From: Adiantum capillus-veneris
Lineage: Eukaryota; Streptophyta; Polypodiopsida; Polypodiales; Pteridaceae
Assembly (NCBI GenBank): GCA_014529385.2
Contig: CM043961.1
Coordinates: 11,580,478-11,638,477 of the forward strand
Direction: 5' to 3'
Length of the DNA: 58,000 nucleotides
A model generated the notes under the pieces. That model had not been told where the DNA came from and did not search any database. It saw only the letters and a program-made list of their open reading frames with translations. Shown here piece by piece: positions 31,721 through 44,817 of this stretch (its first letter is position 1; each line of letters starts with the position of its first letter). A program made the translations under genes and the position numbers.

Positions 31721-31899
31721 AGATGATATCATAGTTAAATGGGTCAAACACATCCTCTAAAAATCACATAGTGGTAGTACTTGGTCAAAAAGCTAGAAGA
31801 GAAATCAATCCCAAGTGGGACCCCCAACTACTGGTAGAAGTAGATCTTAAATAGGAGCTCAAATTTGAAGTTCCTATTAGAGATTCCACTAGTAGATGG

Positions 31900-32190
31900 C
31901 TCCGCTCTCAAGAGTCTTATATAGAAATCTACCTAATGCATGTTTTCAATGCATGAAATAGGGACATGTGATCAAGAACTACCCAAATTTGGTCCCTAAT
32001 GATCCACTCTTCTAGTAGGTTAATAAGAAAAAATCAGTGAAGAAATCCAAACAGGGCAAATCCTTTCAAGCTATTTCCAATGTCTTTCAGCCAAGGGTGA
32101 ATTCGACTGGGAAGTTAGGGAAGTCTACCCAAATGGGGACTTTGGCTTTGGATGGCTTCTCACCTTTGGGGTTAAACCCTCAGACCACTT
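31900..32190 (+). pseudogene. CCHC zinc-knuckle fragment, probably LINE ORF1
   Basis: YRNLPNACFQCMK, an in-frame TAG (31959-31961), then GHVIKNYP: C-x2-C-x4-H-x4-Y, with the last Cys changed to Tyr. The LPNxCFxC context resembles the knuckle of plant LINE ORF1 proteins. It is on the plus strand while the adjacent LINE endonuclease is on the minus strand. It is absent from the duplicated region at 44.5 kb. Confidence 0.55.
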
Positions 32191-32417
32191 GAAAACAAAA
32201 AGAGGGATATTTTGTATTATTTACAAGCTCACGCGTTCGCTCTTACCAAGGGGTCATTCCTATAAAGTTTTTTAAGCTCAAACATGTGAGTACGTGTGTA
32301 CGTACCTAAGTGTGTATGTATGTGCGTGTGCATGTGTGTATATGCATGTGTCTATCCTTATATATCTCCATAGGTTACACATCACAATCTCTGTATCCCT
32401 CCCTTGTTGGCATCCCT

Positions 32418-32564
32418 CACCACTCTCTCTCTCTTGGGGATAGCTTCCTACGACGTTAAAATTCTCTTCTTCTTCTTCTTCTTCTTCTTCTTCTCTCTCT
32501 CTCTCTCTCTCAGCAAGAGAAATTAATTATTGGTGCATCCGTAAGAAAATTTAAAATGCTACCC

Positions 32565-32602
<38 letters not shown>
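32418..32602. repeat. Dispersed (CT)n-linked repeat with CTT and CT microsatellites
   Basis: GGGATAGCTTCCTACGACGT and TAAAATTC, then a CTT run (about 32463-32492), a CT run (to 32510), a 60-bp spacer and another CT run (32570-32602). The spacer is found inverted at 44815-44872. Confidence 0.85.
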
Positions 32603-32605
<3 letters not shown>

Positions 32606-32901
32606 GCTTCAACTTCAACCTTCCCAGCTTCATGTTGTGTGGAATTCCATGCTTCAAATTTAGACACAAAGAGTATGTACACCCCGATAAGTGAGCCACC
32701 CCACCCCAAGTCACCATCTGTTTGAGACGCATCCAATCAATGTTTGTTGGGAGGTACAATTTTTGTGCATACACAGGAAAAAAGATCATGATTTCCACCT
32801 TCCACACCTAGCTCTGGAGCACCATTTGGAGTTGATCGAGAGTGGTTGGATATATTTGTTGGATACTGATGGTGTAGTAGCCCTAATAGAGAACATTGTG
32901 G

Positions 32902-33027
<126 letters not shown>

Positions 33028-33050
33028 CGGGGGGGGGATGGATATATGTG

Positions 33051-33419
33051 CTATATTAGTCTCCATAGACAAGACAATTGGGATCTTGGGCACCGATAGA
33101 GGCAAGACTCTGAGGCTCCTTTACCACCAAAAATTTTAGCGATCTTGAGATTATGTGGAAAGGATGTTTTGTGATTCATCCCCACGACCTCTTGTAGGCC
33201 ATCGTCCCATTCACCAAAAATTGTACAGCTCTTTTGGGACCGTATGCTTGTCTGGATTTGGCCTTGCTCAAAACGTTTCATGAACAGAGTGAGGGCGTGT
33301 TCACCTTCCCCAAGTTTTGCAAATTCATAGATGATGGAACTCCATGTGAAAACAGTGGATAGGAGAGCTTGAAGGAACATGTGGGTTGATGTTAGCAAGC
33401 GCCCATATGAAACATACAC
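33051..33419 (-). pseudogene. PPR-repeat fragment in segment A
   Basis: The minus-strand frame reads MYVSYGRLLTSTHMFLQAL and STVFTWSSIIYEFAKLG, then EGEHALTLFMKRFEQG. This fits the 35-residue pentatricopeptide repeat (V-x-W-x-x-(I/L)-I near the start, then A-x-x-LF near the end). PPR proteins bind organellar RNA. One repeat and part of a second are visible, and the rest of the frame has no PPR pattern. It is a scrap of a PPR gene, duplicated in segments B and C. Confidence 0.65.
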
Positions 33420-33882
33420 ATGAATGAGGTGGCTTGAGAGGGTAGGGTAAGAGAGGAGGTCATCTTGGAGGAGAAAGCAATGAAGCTAGCCACCACCCAT
33501 GAGGTCCTTCTTCCAATGTAAGTCTATAGAAAGAAGTATATTCCCTCCTCTACCCCTCATGGCGGAGATATGAAAAGCCCTCCCTCCCCCCCCGGCTCTA
33601 TGTGTGTGTGCAGGTGCAAGTGCACACGCCTGTTCGTCTTCCACCAAGCCTTCGGCTATGGAGATGTCGCCAACCATCAACTTTTCTTTGTTGCAATGTT
33701 GAACACATAGCCGTTGGCCTTGTTGAAGTTGGTTTAGCATGCCCGTAGCTACAAACCAAGCTGTACTTTATTGTACTTCTCAAACCAAGCTCCAAGCTCG
33801 TGAGAAAGGAGGTTGGAGGTGTAAACTGGTCATGGGAAGGCTAACTCATAGATGAGCTTCAGATTTGGCATGCGTGGGCTCC

Positions 33883-33883
<1 letters not shown>

Positions 33884-33940
<57 letters not shown>
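33884..33940. repeat. (GA)n microsatellite followed by poly(G)
   Basis: GA run to 33932, then eight or nine G before GATATATGTG. It marks the join between segments A and B. Confidence 0.95.
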
Positions 33941-33941
<1 letters not shown>

Positions 33942-34560
33942 ATATATGTGCTATATTAGTCTCCATAGACATGACAATCGGGATCTTGGGCACCGATAGA
34001 GGCAAGACTCGGAGGCTCCTTTACCAGCAAAAATTTTAGCGATCTTGAGATTATGTGGAAAGGATGTTTTGCAATTCATCCCCATGACCTCTTGTAGGCC
34101 ATCGTCCCATCCACCAAAATTGTACAGCTCTTTTGGGCCCGTATGTTTGTCTGGCTTTAGCCTTTCCCAAAACGTTTCATGAACAGAGTGAGGGCGTGTT
34201 CACCTTCCCCACGTTTTCCAAATGCATAGATGATGGAACTCCATGTAAAAACAGTGGTGGATAGGAGAGCTTGAAGGAACATGTGGGTTGATTTTAGCAA
34301 GCGCCCATATGCAACATACACATGAATGAGGTGGCTTGAGAGGGTAGGGTAAGAGAAGAGGTCATCTTGGAGGAGAAAGCAATGAAGCTAGCCACCACCC
34401 ATGAGGTCCTTCTTTCAGTGTAAGTCTATAGAAAGAAGTATTTTCCCTCCTCTACACCTCCTCATGGCGGAGATCTGAAAAGCCCCCCGTCCCCCCCGCT
34501 CTGTGTGCATGTGTGTGTTCATGTGCACATGCTTGTTTATCTTCCACCAAGCCTTTGGCT
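33941..34560. repeat. Segment B, tandem partial copy of segment A
   Basis: It starts GATATATGTGCTATATTAGT exactly 900 bp after the same phrase in segment A (33041). It carries the PPR remnant in antisense (about 34330-34140), with a stop after the repeat. It ends near 34560 in CTTCCACCAAGCCTTTGGCT. Confidence 0.85.
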
Positions 34561-34681
34561 ACCTATTCACCTCCCATCAACCCTCCAAGATCTTGGGTCC
34601 TAGCACCCTCCTAGCATCCTCGACTCACGTTGTCAACCACCTTTGCTTGCAACCACATGCCCTGCCTGAATAGTGGCTTCT

Positions 34682-34748
<67 letters not shown>

Positions 34749-35073
34749 GACACCATAATGTGGTTTGCAGAAGATCTTACACCCACGCAACTCAAGCAAA
34801 GAAGGCAGAACTACAAAAAATGCGAGAAGCATGCACATCAGGGAAATGGAAAGTCTATAGAGGAGTTAAAGCCATTATTCAAGAGTTTTGAACTCCCAAA
34901 CCGGCTCCCTCCTCACCCCCTTCTGCGTAGATTTTGTTCATCTTATTTTATTTCACCTTCTTTTTGGACCCTCAGTCCTTAACTGAGATGTATCCCAAAA
35001 TCCCCCCATGTTTGTAATGTTTTGTCTTTGGTCCCATAGGTCATATCTGACCTCCGTGGACGATAATAAAATA

Positions 35074-35122
<49 letters not shown>

Positions 35123-36105
35123 CATTCCTTGAGTTCAACACTCTTCCTTTGAATACTCTTATTGGTGTTCCTATAACATTAAAACTTCTCTTCTTCTTTG
35201 GCATTGCAACTTGAGATTGGCAGGCAAGTGGCAATGCCTCTCGTGATTGAGCTCCTTGACATTGTGTGAGTCTCAAATCAAACTCAACCTACTGGTAGTT
35301 AGTTGCAAGTAGTAGATGGTGCCAAATGGAGCAATGATTGACATTGGATTACACGACCAATATAAAATTCACGACCTCTTTTACTATTGATAGTAAGCAT
35401 AAGGGGTCCGTTAATAGCATTTAGTTTCTCATCAATGACATAGCTGATAATTAAAAGGTGCGGCTCTTGTTTACAACTTGCCAAACTAAACGCTTACAAA
35501 CAACCGTGGCCCCTCAGACTCCATCAATAGCACCACCTCAATCCTTGTGGCCATCTTCAATAGCTTTGTCTTTGCCTCAACACCACTATTAGATTAGGAA
35601 TATGAACGTGTGTAATTGTCCTCCATTATAGCAAAAAAAGAGGTTGAACTCACGAACAACTACTTCTAAAAGGCAGAAAGGTATTTTGAAAACCAAGGAT
35701 TGCAAGTGATGGCAAGCATAACATGATTACAACTTTTGTGGATTTAAAGGTTTCTTTGTGCGGAAAGTTAGATTCAATAGCCCTCTTGTTGGGCTAAGTT
35801 ATCCGTTGCGTAAGGATCCGCAATGTGAATTTCATTACATGATTATCAAAAGTGGAGGGCATGCACTCTAAACACACCCTTAGAAAAATGAATTTTGAAT
35901 GTTCTTGTAATGGCAATTACTGACATCGAAGCTCTGGGTAGTTTTGATTCAATAGTTTCCATTAACTCTCCCTCTCCCTCTCTCTCTAAGAAATCATATA
36001 TCATCCTAATTCCTAAGTCTAGCTTCCAATGAAAAGTCTTCCATCTGTTTTTTTTATTTTGCATGGTGGTAATGGTTTGGATTTTTTAACATGGATCCAC
36101 CCAAA

Positions 36106-36108
<3 letters not shown>
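34561..36108. other. Microsatellite-bearing sequence without a recognised gene
   Basis: It contains (CT)n at 34688-34745 and 35078-35120, the latter followed by a diverged copy of the dispersed repeat. Short frames carry no known domain. Confidence 0.45.
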
Positions 36109-37560
<1,452 letters not shown>

Positions 37561-38618
37561 AGATTGTCCCTAACACTAGAATGGTAACAAGACATTTTTA
37601 TGTCCTTGGACACTTTTGTGTCCTGTTAAGTGACCATTTTGCTTGAATTATTTGAAGACTGTAAGAATGAATTTCTAGGTGCTATATATCCAGAAAGTTG
37701 TCTTATGAGCTGAAAAAAACTTGACAATTTTTTTGGAATATTGATCTCACCATTAACTTTACTGTTGTACAACATCTTTAAACCTAAATTGTGTGAAAAA
37801 ATGGGTCCTGTTTCTAGATTTTTCTCAAATTTTTGAAACTATACCACTCTAAACTTCATGTTTGTGAGGTTTAGATTGCTAGAGGATAAGCCTTCATAGT
37901 TCTCAACATATTTTGATGCTTCTAGGGAGAACTAAGTGTTAAAAGTGAAAGTTATGACCAACTCACAAGAATTGCATAATCTTGTTTTTTTGGCCAAAAT
38001 TAGCACTTTTATGATTTTTTGGGTGGCTTTCTTGATATCCAAATGCAATTTTGATTGTGTAAGTGGCATGTATAACATAAATCTAATCTTCCTTGAGTTT
38101 TGGGGAGCCGAATATGCTATATAACATAGTATATGATGATGGTTGAGTTTTTTTATTGTTGAAGAATACGAGACATTTTAGTGTAGTAAGTATAACTTTC
38201 TCAATATTGCTAGTTTCTTAGGCCAATTGTGTGGATTTTGTAGGTAGTAACCATATCTAATCATAAACTATAAATTTGGCTAGATGTTGAGTAGTTTCTT
38301 TGGGATTATAAAGGTCATAATGCTTAACCCAGTTTTTTCATGTTTGCTGTATTTAGCACATCATCATTGTCCCCAAGGTTCCACTTAGTAATAGATCCAT
38401 TGTTCTTTTGACATGCTCTATGGCTTCTTTTGAATCCAATGGCCCAAAGGCAAATAAGAAAACATGTGTATAGTATCAGTATTGAGCATGACTATAGAAA
38501 CTTTGATGATAGGTCCGTAGAATGGAAAAAAGGTGTCGTTAAACATTGCCAAATTGATGGATTTCATGTCTTTAGAAGTTAGAACCACCATCATGTCCAA
38601 ACTATATAAAGACCCTGA
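37561..38618. other. AT-rich kilobase upstream of the retropepsin pseudogene
   Basis: No tandem array. One frame just before the retropepsin reads SKLYKDPELVSALRAFSMEK (stop at 38656), which might be the tail of a Gag-like protein. TATATAAAG occurs at 38603. Confidence 0.35.
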
Positions 38619-39266
38619 GCTAGTCTCAGCTCTTCGAGCTTTCTCAATGGAGAAATGAAGGTTGTGCTACCACAATTTGCACAGATGGATGGAGTTGGGG
38701 AGATGCCAATAGAGGAGGAAAACTTAGATCCACAACCCAACCTAGATGAGAACCTTGTGGTAGAAATACCTGTTAACAAGTTGGGACAATACTTTGAGGG
38801 AGATGAATCCAATGCAACCATCCCAATCACTTCTAAGGGATTAACTGTGAAGGGAATCCTTGATGGTGGCGCCGGTGTTAGCATTGTGACTAAAAATTGA
38901 TGGGAAACTATGGGATGACCTTACCTTGGGACCACAACCATAGTAGTAAAGATGGCCTATGGGTCTATTGTTAAACCTATTGGGATTCTGGAAGATCTCA
39001 AGATCAAGGTATTTGGACATAAAATAAGAATGACCTTCATTGTTGTGGATTTCTCCAAGCACACTATGGCATTCGAGATGATCTTAGGACGTCCTTTCAT
39101 GAGGGAAGCAAAAATGGTGCATGACTGGTCTAAAAACCATGTCTACTTGCAATTCCAAGATTCTGTCATTCGAGTGGATCTTGTAACTGGTCAAGCACAT
39201 CCCCTAGGAAATAGGTTTATAATTGATCATGGATCTGACACCATAGTTCACTCGGCCCTATTGTAG
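38619..39266 (+). pseudogene. Retropepsin (retroelement aspartic protease) remnant, locus 1
   Basis: One frame with two internal TGA stops (38898-38900 and 38913-38915). The active-site strand is VKGILDGGAGVSIVT (D70-A73 from the ATG at 38655). Downstream come IVVKMAYGSIVKPIGILED, TFIVVDFSKHTMAFEMILGR (the hydrophobic ILGRP strand) and AKMVHDWSKNHVYL. This is the single-domain protease fold of plant LTR elements. DGGA replaces the usual D(S/T)GA. It would process a retroelement polyprotein. It is followed after about 290 bp by the QGYY-motif frame, the same order as at the right end of the window. Confidence 0.8.
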
Positions 39267-39509
39267 TATTGTTACACGTGTAAAGCGGACACTGATGTTG
39301 GGGAAGATTCTCCTTATATGGACGTACTACCTGGGATGATTGAGTCGGACAATGTGGATTGGATTCACGTGGCAGCAACCTTAGACACTTGGGAAAACAG
39401 GGGACGACCTGGGTAACACCTGAGGGGGATGAAATGCCACCACTCATACCCTTAAATATGGTAGAAGCAATGCATATAGCTTCTGACAAGATTCATACTC
39501 ATATAACAA

Positions 39510-40124
39510 AAGAAAACATACAAGTGGGTCCCTAAATCTTTTTTAGCGACCATGGTTGATGCTAAAAAACAGAAGCCTTGTAAGAAATGTCCCACTCGCT
39601 CAAAGAAATGTAAGGAAACGTGGTGTTCAATTCCTAAACGACTATTGGAAGCCCAAGGCTACTATCAAGGAAATGATCAAATCTGGGTGCCAAAACGTAG
39701 ATTGTGTTCTTACCTGTCACCTGACCCATGTGAGTCAAACCGTGTGATGACAAAGCCGATGAAAGATCATGGGAAACGGAAAATCACAAAACACTATACA
39801 CCGGATCCGGAGCTAGTATGGGTTCTCAAGCGAGAAAGGCTTGTTTTGCTCAACTCAACCATAGAAAAAACAAATAAAGCTTCTAGCTCCTCATGTAATG
39901 CATCCATAGAGGTAAAAGCTTCTACACAGCCTCCACCTACCATAGGCAGTCTCCATGAAGTTACAAAAGATTTGACACCACCCATTGTTCAATTATTACC
40001 TGATGCACTACTTCAAGTTCGTTCATGGGAGAGTATCTTACCACCCTTGCAACTCAATGAGGCACCCAAGGTAATAGAGAACTATTGGCAAAAATCCTCA
40101 CCTATTACCAATTGGAATAACTAG
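39510..40124 (+). CDS. QGYY-motif protein of unknown function, locus 1
   Basis: The ATG at 39552 gives 190 residues, but the frame is open upstream and reads YKWVPKSFLAT before it, so the true start may be earlier. Residues 24-48 are WCSIPKRLLEAQGYYQG then NDQIWVPK. A weaker echo is PELVWVLKRERL. The N-terminus is Lys/Cys-rich, the middle Ser/Pro-rich, and the end reads VIENYWQKSSPITNW. The minus-strand frame at 56096-56950 has the same motif twice and a similar WQKxPI...W end. No domain I know matches. It lies downstream of a retropepsin, so it is most likely a late Gag-Pol segment of a retroelement. Nucleic-acid binding is possible from the basic composition, but unproven. Confidence 0.6.
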   Translation, partial: KKTYKWVPKSFLATMVDAKKQKPCKKCPTRSKKCKETWCSIPKRLLEAQGYYQGNDQIWVPKRRLCSYLSPDPCESNRVMTKPMKDHGKRKITKHYTPDPELVWVLKRERLVLLNSTIEKTNKASSSSCNASIEVKASTQPPPTIGSLHEVTKDLTPPIVQLLPDALLQVRSWESILPPLQLNEAPKVIENYWQKSSPITNWNN

Positions 40125-40165
40125 TTCCAAAAGGTGATGACATCCTTTTAACGTATGATCTACCC

Positions 40166-40266
40166 AAGGAAGGGGGAAGTCTTCATTCATGTCAGCCTTT
40201 ATTTCCCTCTTACCCTTCTTTCCATGACCCTTGAGCTTTCCGATCTCAGGGAATGTATATAAAGCC
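40166..40266 (+). promoter_or_regulatory. Candidate polypurine tract, LTR start and TATA box
   Basis: AAGGAAGGGGGAAG (40166-40179) is followed by a TG at 40190 (TGTCAGCC) and TATATAAAG at about 40257. A purine tract, then TG, then a TATA box within 100 bp fits the start of a 3' LTR belonging to the retropepsin/QGYY element. The other LTR was not found. Confidence 0.45.
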
Positions 40267-40269
40267 TTA

Positions 40270-42220
40270 TACTCACAAAAAACAATAAATAGTAATGAGC
40301 AAGAGCAATTAGCAAACGAGTGTGCACAATAAAAGTCAAAACATTGACCCAGACCTACACATTTACATCCGGTACACTAAAACATAAACCTATGTCATCA
40401 AACACCTTGATCCTCATCACTTGAGTGATGGAGGGTAGGTAGGATTAGTACAATAAGAGTGTTTCTGTTTTAGAGTTTAGTGATTAGCAAAGTTCCTTTT
40501 TCCCATTGATGTGCCTCCTAGAGGTATTCTTTGTGTTTGATAGTGTGTACAGGAATGTGTTGCTGTGGTTAGGATTTGGACCTTCATGGAATCTTTCTCT
40601 TGTTCACTTTTCAAATCAAGCGCGATTATCAACATAAACAAGTGTTTCTTACCCATTAGCATTATCCTTTATCTTTTTTGCATCTATGTTTGTTTACTTT
40701 AATTGTGATCGATAGCATAATATTCAGCACATTTTCTTAGTACCAAACATTAAATTCAATGTAATTTTTTGTCATAATCACTTGTCTAGGTTTAAAAAGC
40801 AACCAGTCTAACTAAGCTAGTTTGACCAAGCTAGGCATTAGAGATCTTCTCTTAATACCATGGGAAATGCCTTCCTAATAATCAATGGTTACTTAGGTTC
40901 TTTATCCGATTTAGGCATCATTGTGTGCAATGTACTAGGGATTTCTAATGGGCTTAGTCCCTATTGACCTTTAGCTTAAGTATTATAAAGGGAGTTTACT
41001 AGTGTGATGAACCTGGGGAGGGTAACAATGTTATGTGACCCCCCAAAGCTACAAAATTAAAATGCTGAAAATGAACAAACAAAAAAATCAAAGTGCCACA
41101 ATGCAAAATCTTAAGCTAGAAGAAAAATCCCAGCTTGATTTGGTACTTCACTCACATATATTGCCTATGGTACTAGAGCCCTAGAGGCTCCCAACGTGGG
41201 CGCTTTTCCTTGAAAAGAAGAAAACCCAAGGCATACAAAATAAGCACAAACATAAAAATTGAATCAATGTAAAAAGACTTTGGGGGGTCAAAGAAAAGTA
41301 AATAAGTCAGCCGATGATTTCATGAGAATTCCTTTTATCGTAGCTTAACTACGAGGTCTTCTAGGTATAGCCTCTAGTCATCCTTCGGACATGAAATACT
41401 TGGCTCTCGTGATTAAACAACTTAATTGACCGCATCGCCAAATACCCTTGAAGGTTAACCACTTGATTTTTTGGGCATTTTGCACCCCGTTTTCACTTGT
41501 TTTTTGATGTTTTTTAATTGTCTTTTTACGATCAGTTTTTGGATTAGAGCGTGTGATAGCTCAAAATGAGCATATCGTTCAGAGGGTCACGGTATGTTTT
41601 ACAACACAGTGTTCTACCCGAAGCTCTAAAAGGGTCAATTTTTACTTAGGCGTGAGACTAAAATAAGTAATTCCAAAGGGTGACTGAGGCCTGGAGCCTG
41701 AGCCTGAGCGTGAGCTTGAGCGTGGGCTTGGGCTTGGGCCTAAGGGATGTTCTTGATCCCGATCCTACCTTTGAATTTTTCTTATTTTGTTTATTTTTTA
41801 TTTTGGATAAGATTGCCACGGCTACGCCGCGCGCACAACCACACACACACACCTAACCTACCTACTTGCAACTAATAGAGCTACTGTTACACACTAACAT
41901 AGTACTACAACAACTAATTAACTAACATATCTACTTATTGTACCTTACAAATCTAACATTATAGATCTAATACCTTAAAGCTAACACCTTATTAACAGAA
42001 AACACAATACCTTGCAATGTCTAATACGTTAAAGCTAACACCTTATTAACAGAAAACACAATACCTTACATTGCAACACCTTATTAACAAAAACAGTACA
42101 CTGCAACAAAAAAAAGGTCACAAATCCTTCTCAACAAGCCACACACCTTCTTTCTCTACCTTTCCTACATTTCATAATGCACCACAAAGTAGCATAGAGT
42201 GCTATTTGATCTTAGTGCAG
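40270..42220. other. No gene recognised; two small tandem repeats
   Basis: A GAGCYTGAGCGTG-type hexamer/dodecamer repeat is at 41692-41745. A 54-bp AT-rich unit (TTAAAGCTAACACCTTATTA start) is repeated at 41975 and 42029 with a partial third. Otherwise anonymous, possibly the LTR and interior of decayed elements. Confidence 0.45.
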
Positions 42221-42243
42221 GGCATTTCCCCGGTAACGGTGCC
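42221..42243 (-). other. Candidate primer binding site of tRNA-Asp type
   Basis: On the minus strand it reads TGGCACCGTTACCGGGGAA. The known site used by Tat/Athila/Ogre-type elements is TGGCGCCGTTGCCGGGGA, so there are two transitions. Both are G to A. If real, a 5' LTR lies to its right and the interior to its left, but neither is otherwise recognisable. Confidence 0.45.
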
Positions 42244-42488
42244 AAAAACATGCACGTGTCAAAGCAAGGGACTTGTCGTACACTGTGTGTGAGCCACAAA
42301 TGGCTACCAGCACACAACCAAACTAATCTAGCAAGCTCAAGAGAGCAAGGGTGTATCACTCAACACCCTATGCTTGCCTTCATGGAGGATTCTTCACCGC
42401 GAAGAAGCGGGAGCTACTGCTATGCCGTGCTCAACTGCCTCGCCCTTGCCGTGCCATCGTAATGCTCGATCACACACACTCTCTCTGT

Positions 42489-42492
<4 letters not shown>

Positions 42493-42538
<46 letters not shown>
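42493..42538. repeat. (CA)n microsatellite, about 45 bp
   Basis: Preceded by a CACACACTCTCTCTG phrase. Confidence 0.95.
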
Positions 42539-42541
<3 letters not shown>

Positions 42542-42784
42542 CGAGATGAATAAGAAGATGGAGATGGAGCAAGAGCACTCTTCAATTACACAAATGAGAG
42601 AATGAGTGATTTTTAGGTTTAGGTGAATTTTATATGAGCTCGCCCATTCACACTTGGGTGCCCATGCTTAGCCAACTAACCCTTGAATGTTCCAGTTAGA
42701 GTGCGCCTCTCATCGGTGATCACTCTTACCCTTTTCCTATTGGAACGACAAGCCCGGTCCATGACTACTAGAAGTGGACCCTGG

Positions 42785-43062
42785 TGGTTAACAATCATAT
42801 CTTAAAGAATCTCAACTCACCTGACCTTTCAACCCTTCAAATCTCTTTTGTTGCTTTCATGGTCAAACACAATCTCAAACTCAGCTCCATACAAATAATG
42901 TTGCCACGTTTTCAAAGCAAGCACTATGGCATAGATTTCTCTTTTGTAAGCCAAATAATTTTGCTATGTAGAATCAAGCTTGTTACTTATGCAATTGGCC
43001 TTTCCTAATGTAGAAGGACAACACCACATTTACTAGCAATTGTTTCTAATACAAATGGTTTT
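42785..43062 (-). pseudogene. Ty3/gypsy RNase H fragment
   Basis: The minus strand reads KPFVLETIASKCGVVLL and, after stops, [20 protein letters not shown] and [15 protein letters not shown]. This is the first half of gypsy RNase H. It differs from the two chromoviruses described here, so a third lineage is represented. Both ends are abrupt. Confidence 0.75.
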
Positions 43063-43063
43063 A

Positions 43064-43896
43064 GAGGAGAGAGTACCCCCCAAGCTATCCCCCTCCTTGC
43101 TTTGGTCAACCCCCTCTTCAAGCACTATCTGGAATTTGATTGGACCTCCTCAAGCATGGCCAATCACATACTTAGTGCATATCAAGAAACAAGGGTATCC
43201 TTGGGACGAGTGTCCTCGTTTTCCCTTTGAAAGAGAGGACTTGATAAATGCATAAACAATTAATTAAATTAACTAAATTATCATTGGGCCCCTTGGGAGG
43301 TCACCCAATAGGCTTTAGTCATACCATGGAGGACAACATGAGGTGGAGCTTGATAAGTGTCCTAGATGCTTTCTTTGTACCAAGCTTGCCTTCTATGTGT
43401 GGGTGTGTGTTCTCTCTCTAGCTCCTACAATGAGGGCTCACCCCCCTCCTTGTGTAGGGATATGCATTGACTTTTGAATACCTTACCCACTCCAGCACCT
43501 TAGTCATGGAGCACCTTAGGACCTTAGTCATTAAGCACCTTAGTCAGCAAGCACGACAAGCACCTTAGTCAACAAGCACGACAAGCACCTCAAGCTTGGG
43601 CTGGGTTCCCACCTCAACCACAACCCTAGCTTACCTAAGGTCAAAGGACTTTTAACACTATCCTTTGGAGGTCTTTAATGAAGCTAACTCTATGGTCTTT
43701 AAGTCCATTAGCTAGCCTTGCTCTTTGACATACCATCTCTCATTTGGACCCCTTTACCATTGGCCCCGTGTTGAGATAGATCTGTAATGGCACATGTCTA
43801 TATTCTTACCCTTGTTCCCGTTTATTCTCCCACAATTAATGATCAGTTTAATATGAGAAAATCATTTGGGTTGGTTAGATATTATATTTTATGACA
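43064..43896 (-). repeat. Partial outer-family LTR carried in a segmental duplication
   Basis: Corresponds to 30436-31237 of the outer element's LTR and ends TATGACA followed by TCAATTGCTATCAG. The flanking LINE sequence is the same as beside the outer element. This is therefore a copy of the LTR/LINE junction, not a separate insertion. Confidence 0.85.
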
Positions 43897-44310
43897 TCAA
43901 TTGCTATCAGAATATGGTTAGACAAATTAGCAAGTTCTTGCCAACAGAAGGTTCTCTTTGTACTTGAATTGGGAGCATACAAACTGATTAAAGTGTAATT
44001 GAGGGGGTTGTTGAGGGTGAAAACTACCCAGTATCCTTTTTGAGACTTTGATTGAAGTAACCACATTATTGTACTTTTGTGTAATCCCTATAGTGGCTCC
44101 TCCTTTACCTGCAAAATGGTCAATAGAAAACCACTTGTGATTGGCACTGCTCTTTGAGATTTGAATTGAGGGTGTCACCAGAAGCATTAAGTCCTTGCAA
44201 ACAGATGTAATCAAGCTGTAGGTTCACATCATTGATCCAGTTTTTGATGCATTGGGCTCTGGAGGGGTCAATTAATCCCTTGCGATTACGTGATCATCCT
44301 CCGAGTTTAG
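43897..44310 (-). pseudogene. LINE endonuclease fragment, second copy
   Basis: The minus strand has SANHKWFSIDHFAGKGGATI in one frame and GYWVVFTLNNPLNYTLISLY then APNSSTKRTFCWQELANLSN in the other, ending HILIAID at the LTR. It is diverged from the copy at 31243-31720 by scattered substitutions and small indels. Confidence 0.8.
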
Positions 44311-44529
44311 GTAGCATGTCTTCTAACTTATGTTATGGGCGGGTTCTTCTTGGTTTGTTTGTCTTTGTCATCTAAGATGATATCATAGTTAAATGGGTCA
44401 AACACATCCTCTAAAAATCACATAGCGGTAGAGATTGGTCAAAAAGCTAGAGGAGAAATCAATCCCAAGTGGGAACCCCAATTGCTCGTAGAAGTAGAAC
44501 TTAAATAAGAGCTCAAATTTGAAGCTGAA

Positions 44530-44721
44530 ACATGTGAGTACGTGTGTACGTACCTAAGTGTGTATGTATGTGTGTGTGCATGTGTGTGTATATCCTTATA
44601 TATTTCCATAGGCCACACATCACAATCTCTCTATCCTTCCCTTGTTGGCATCCCTCACCACTCTCTCTCTCTCTTGGGGATAGCTTCCTACGACTTAAAA
44701 TTCTCTTCTTCTTCTTCTTCT

Positions 44722-44758
<37 letters not shown>

Positions 44759-44762
44759 GTCT

Positions 44763-44817
<55 letters not shown>

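Noticed and set aside
35299-35484. Minus-strand frame MASCKQEPHLLIISYVIDEK as a gene
   Set aside because: Sixty-one residues with no recognisable motif or neighbour; cannot be told from chance.
43064-43896. Independent solo LTR of the outer family
   Set aside because: Its left end is truncated and its right flank is the same LINE sequence as beside the outer element, so it is part of a segmental duplication.
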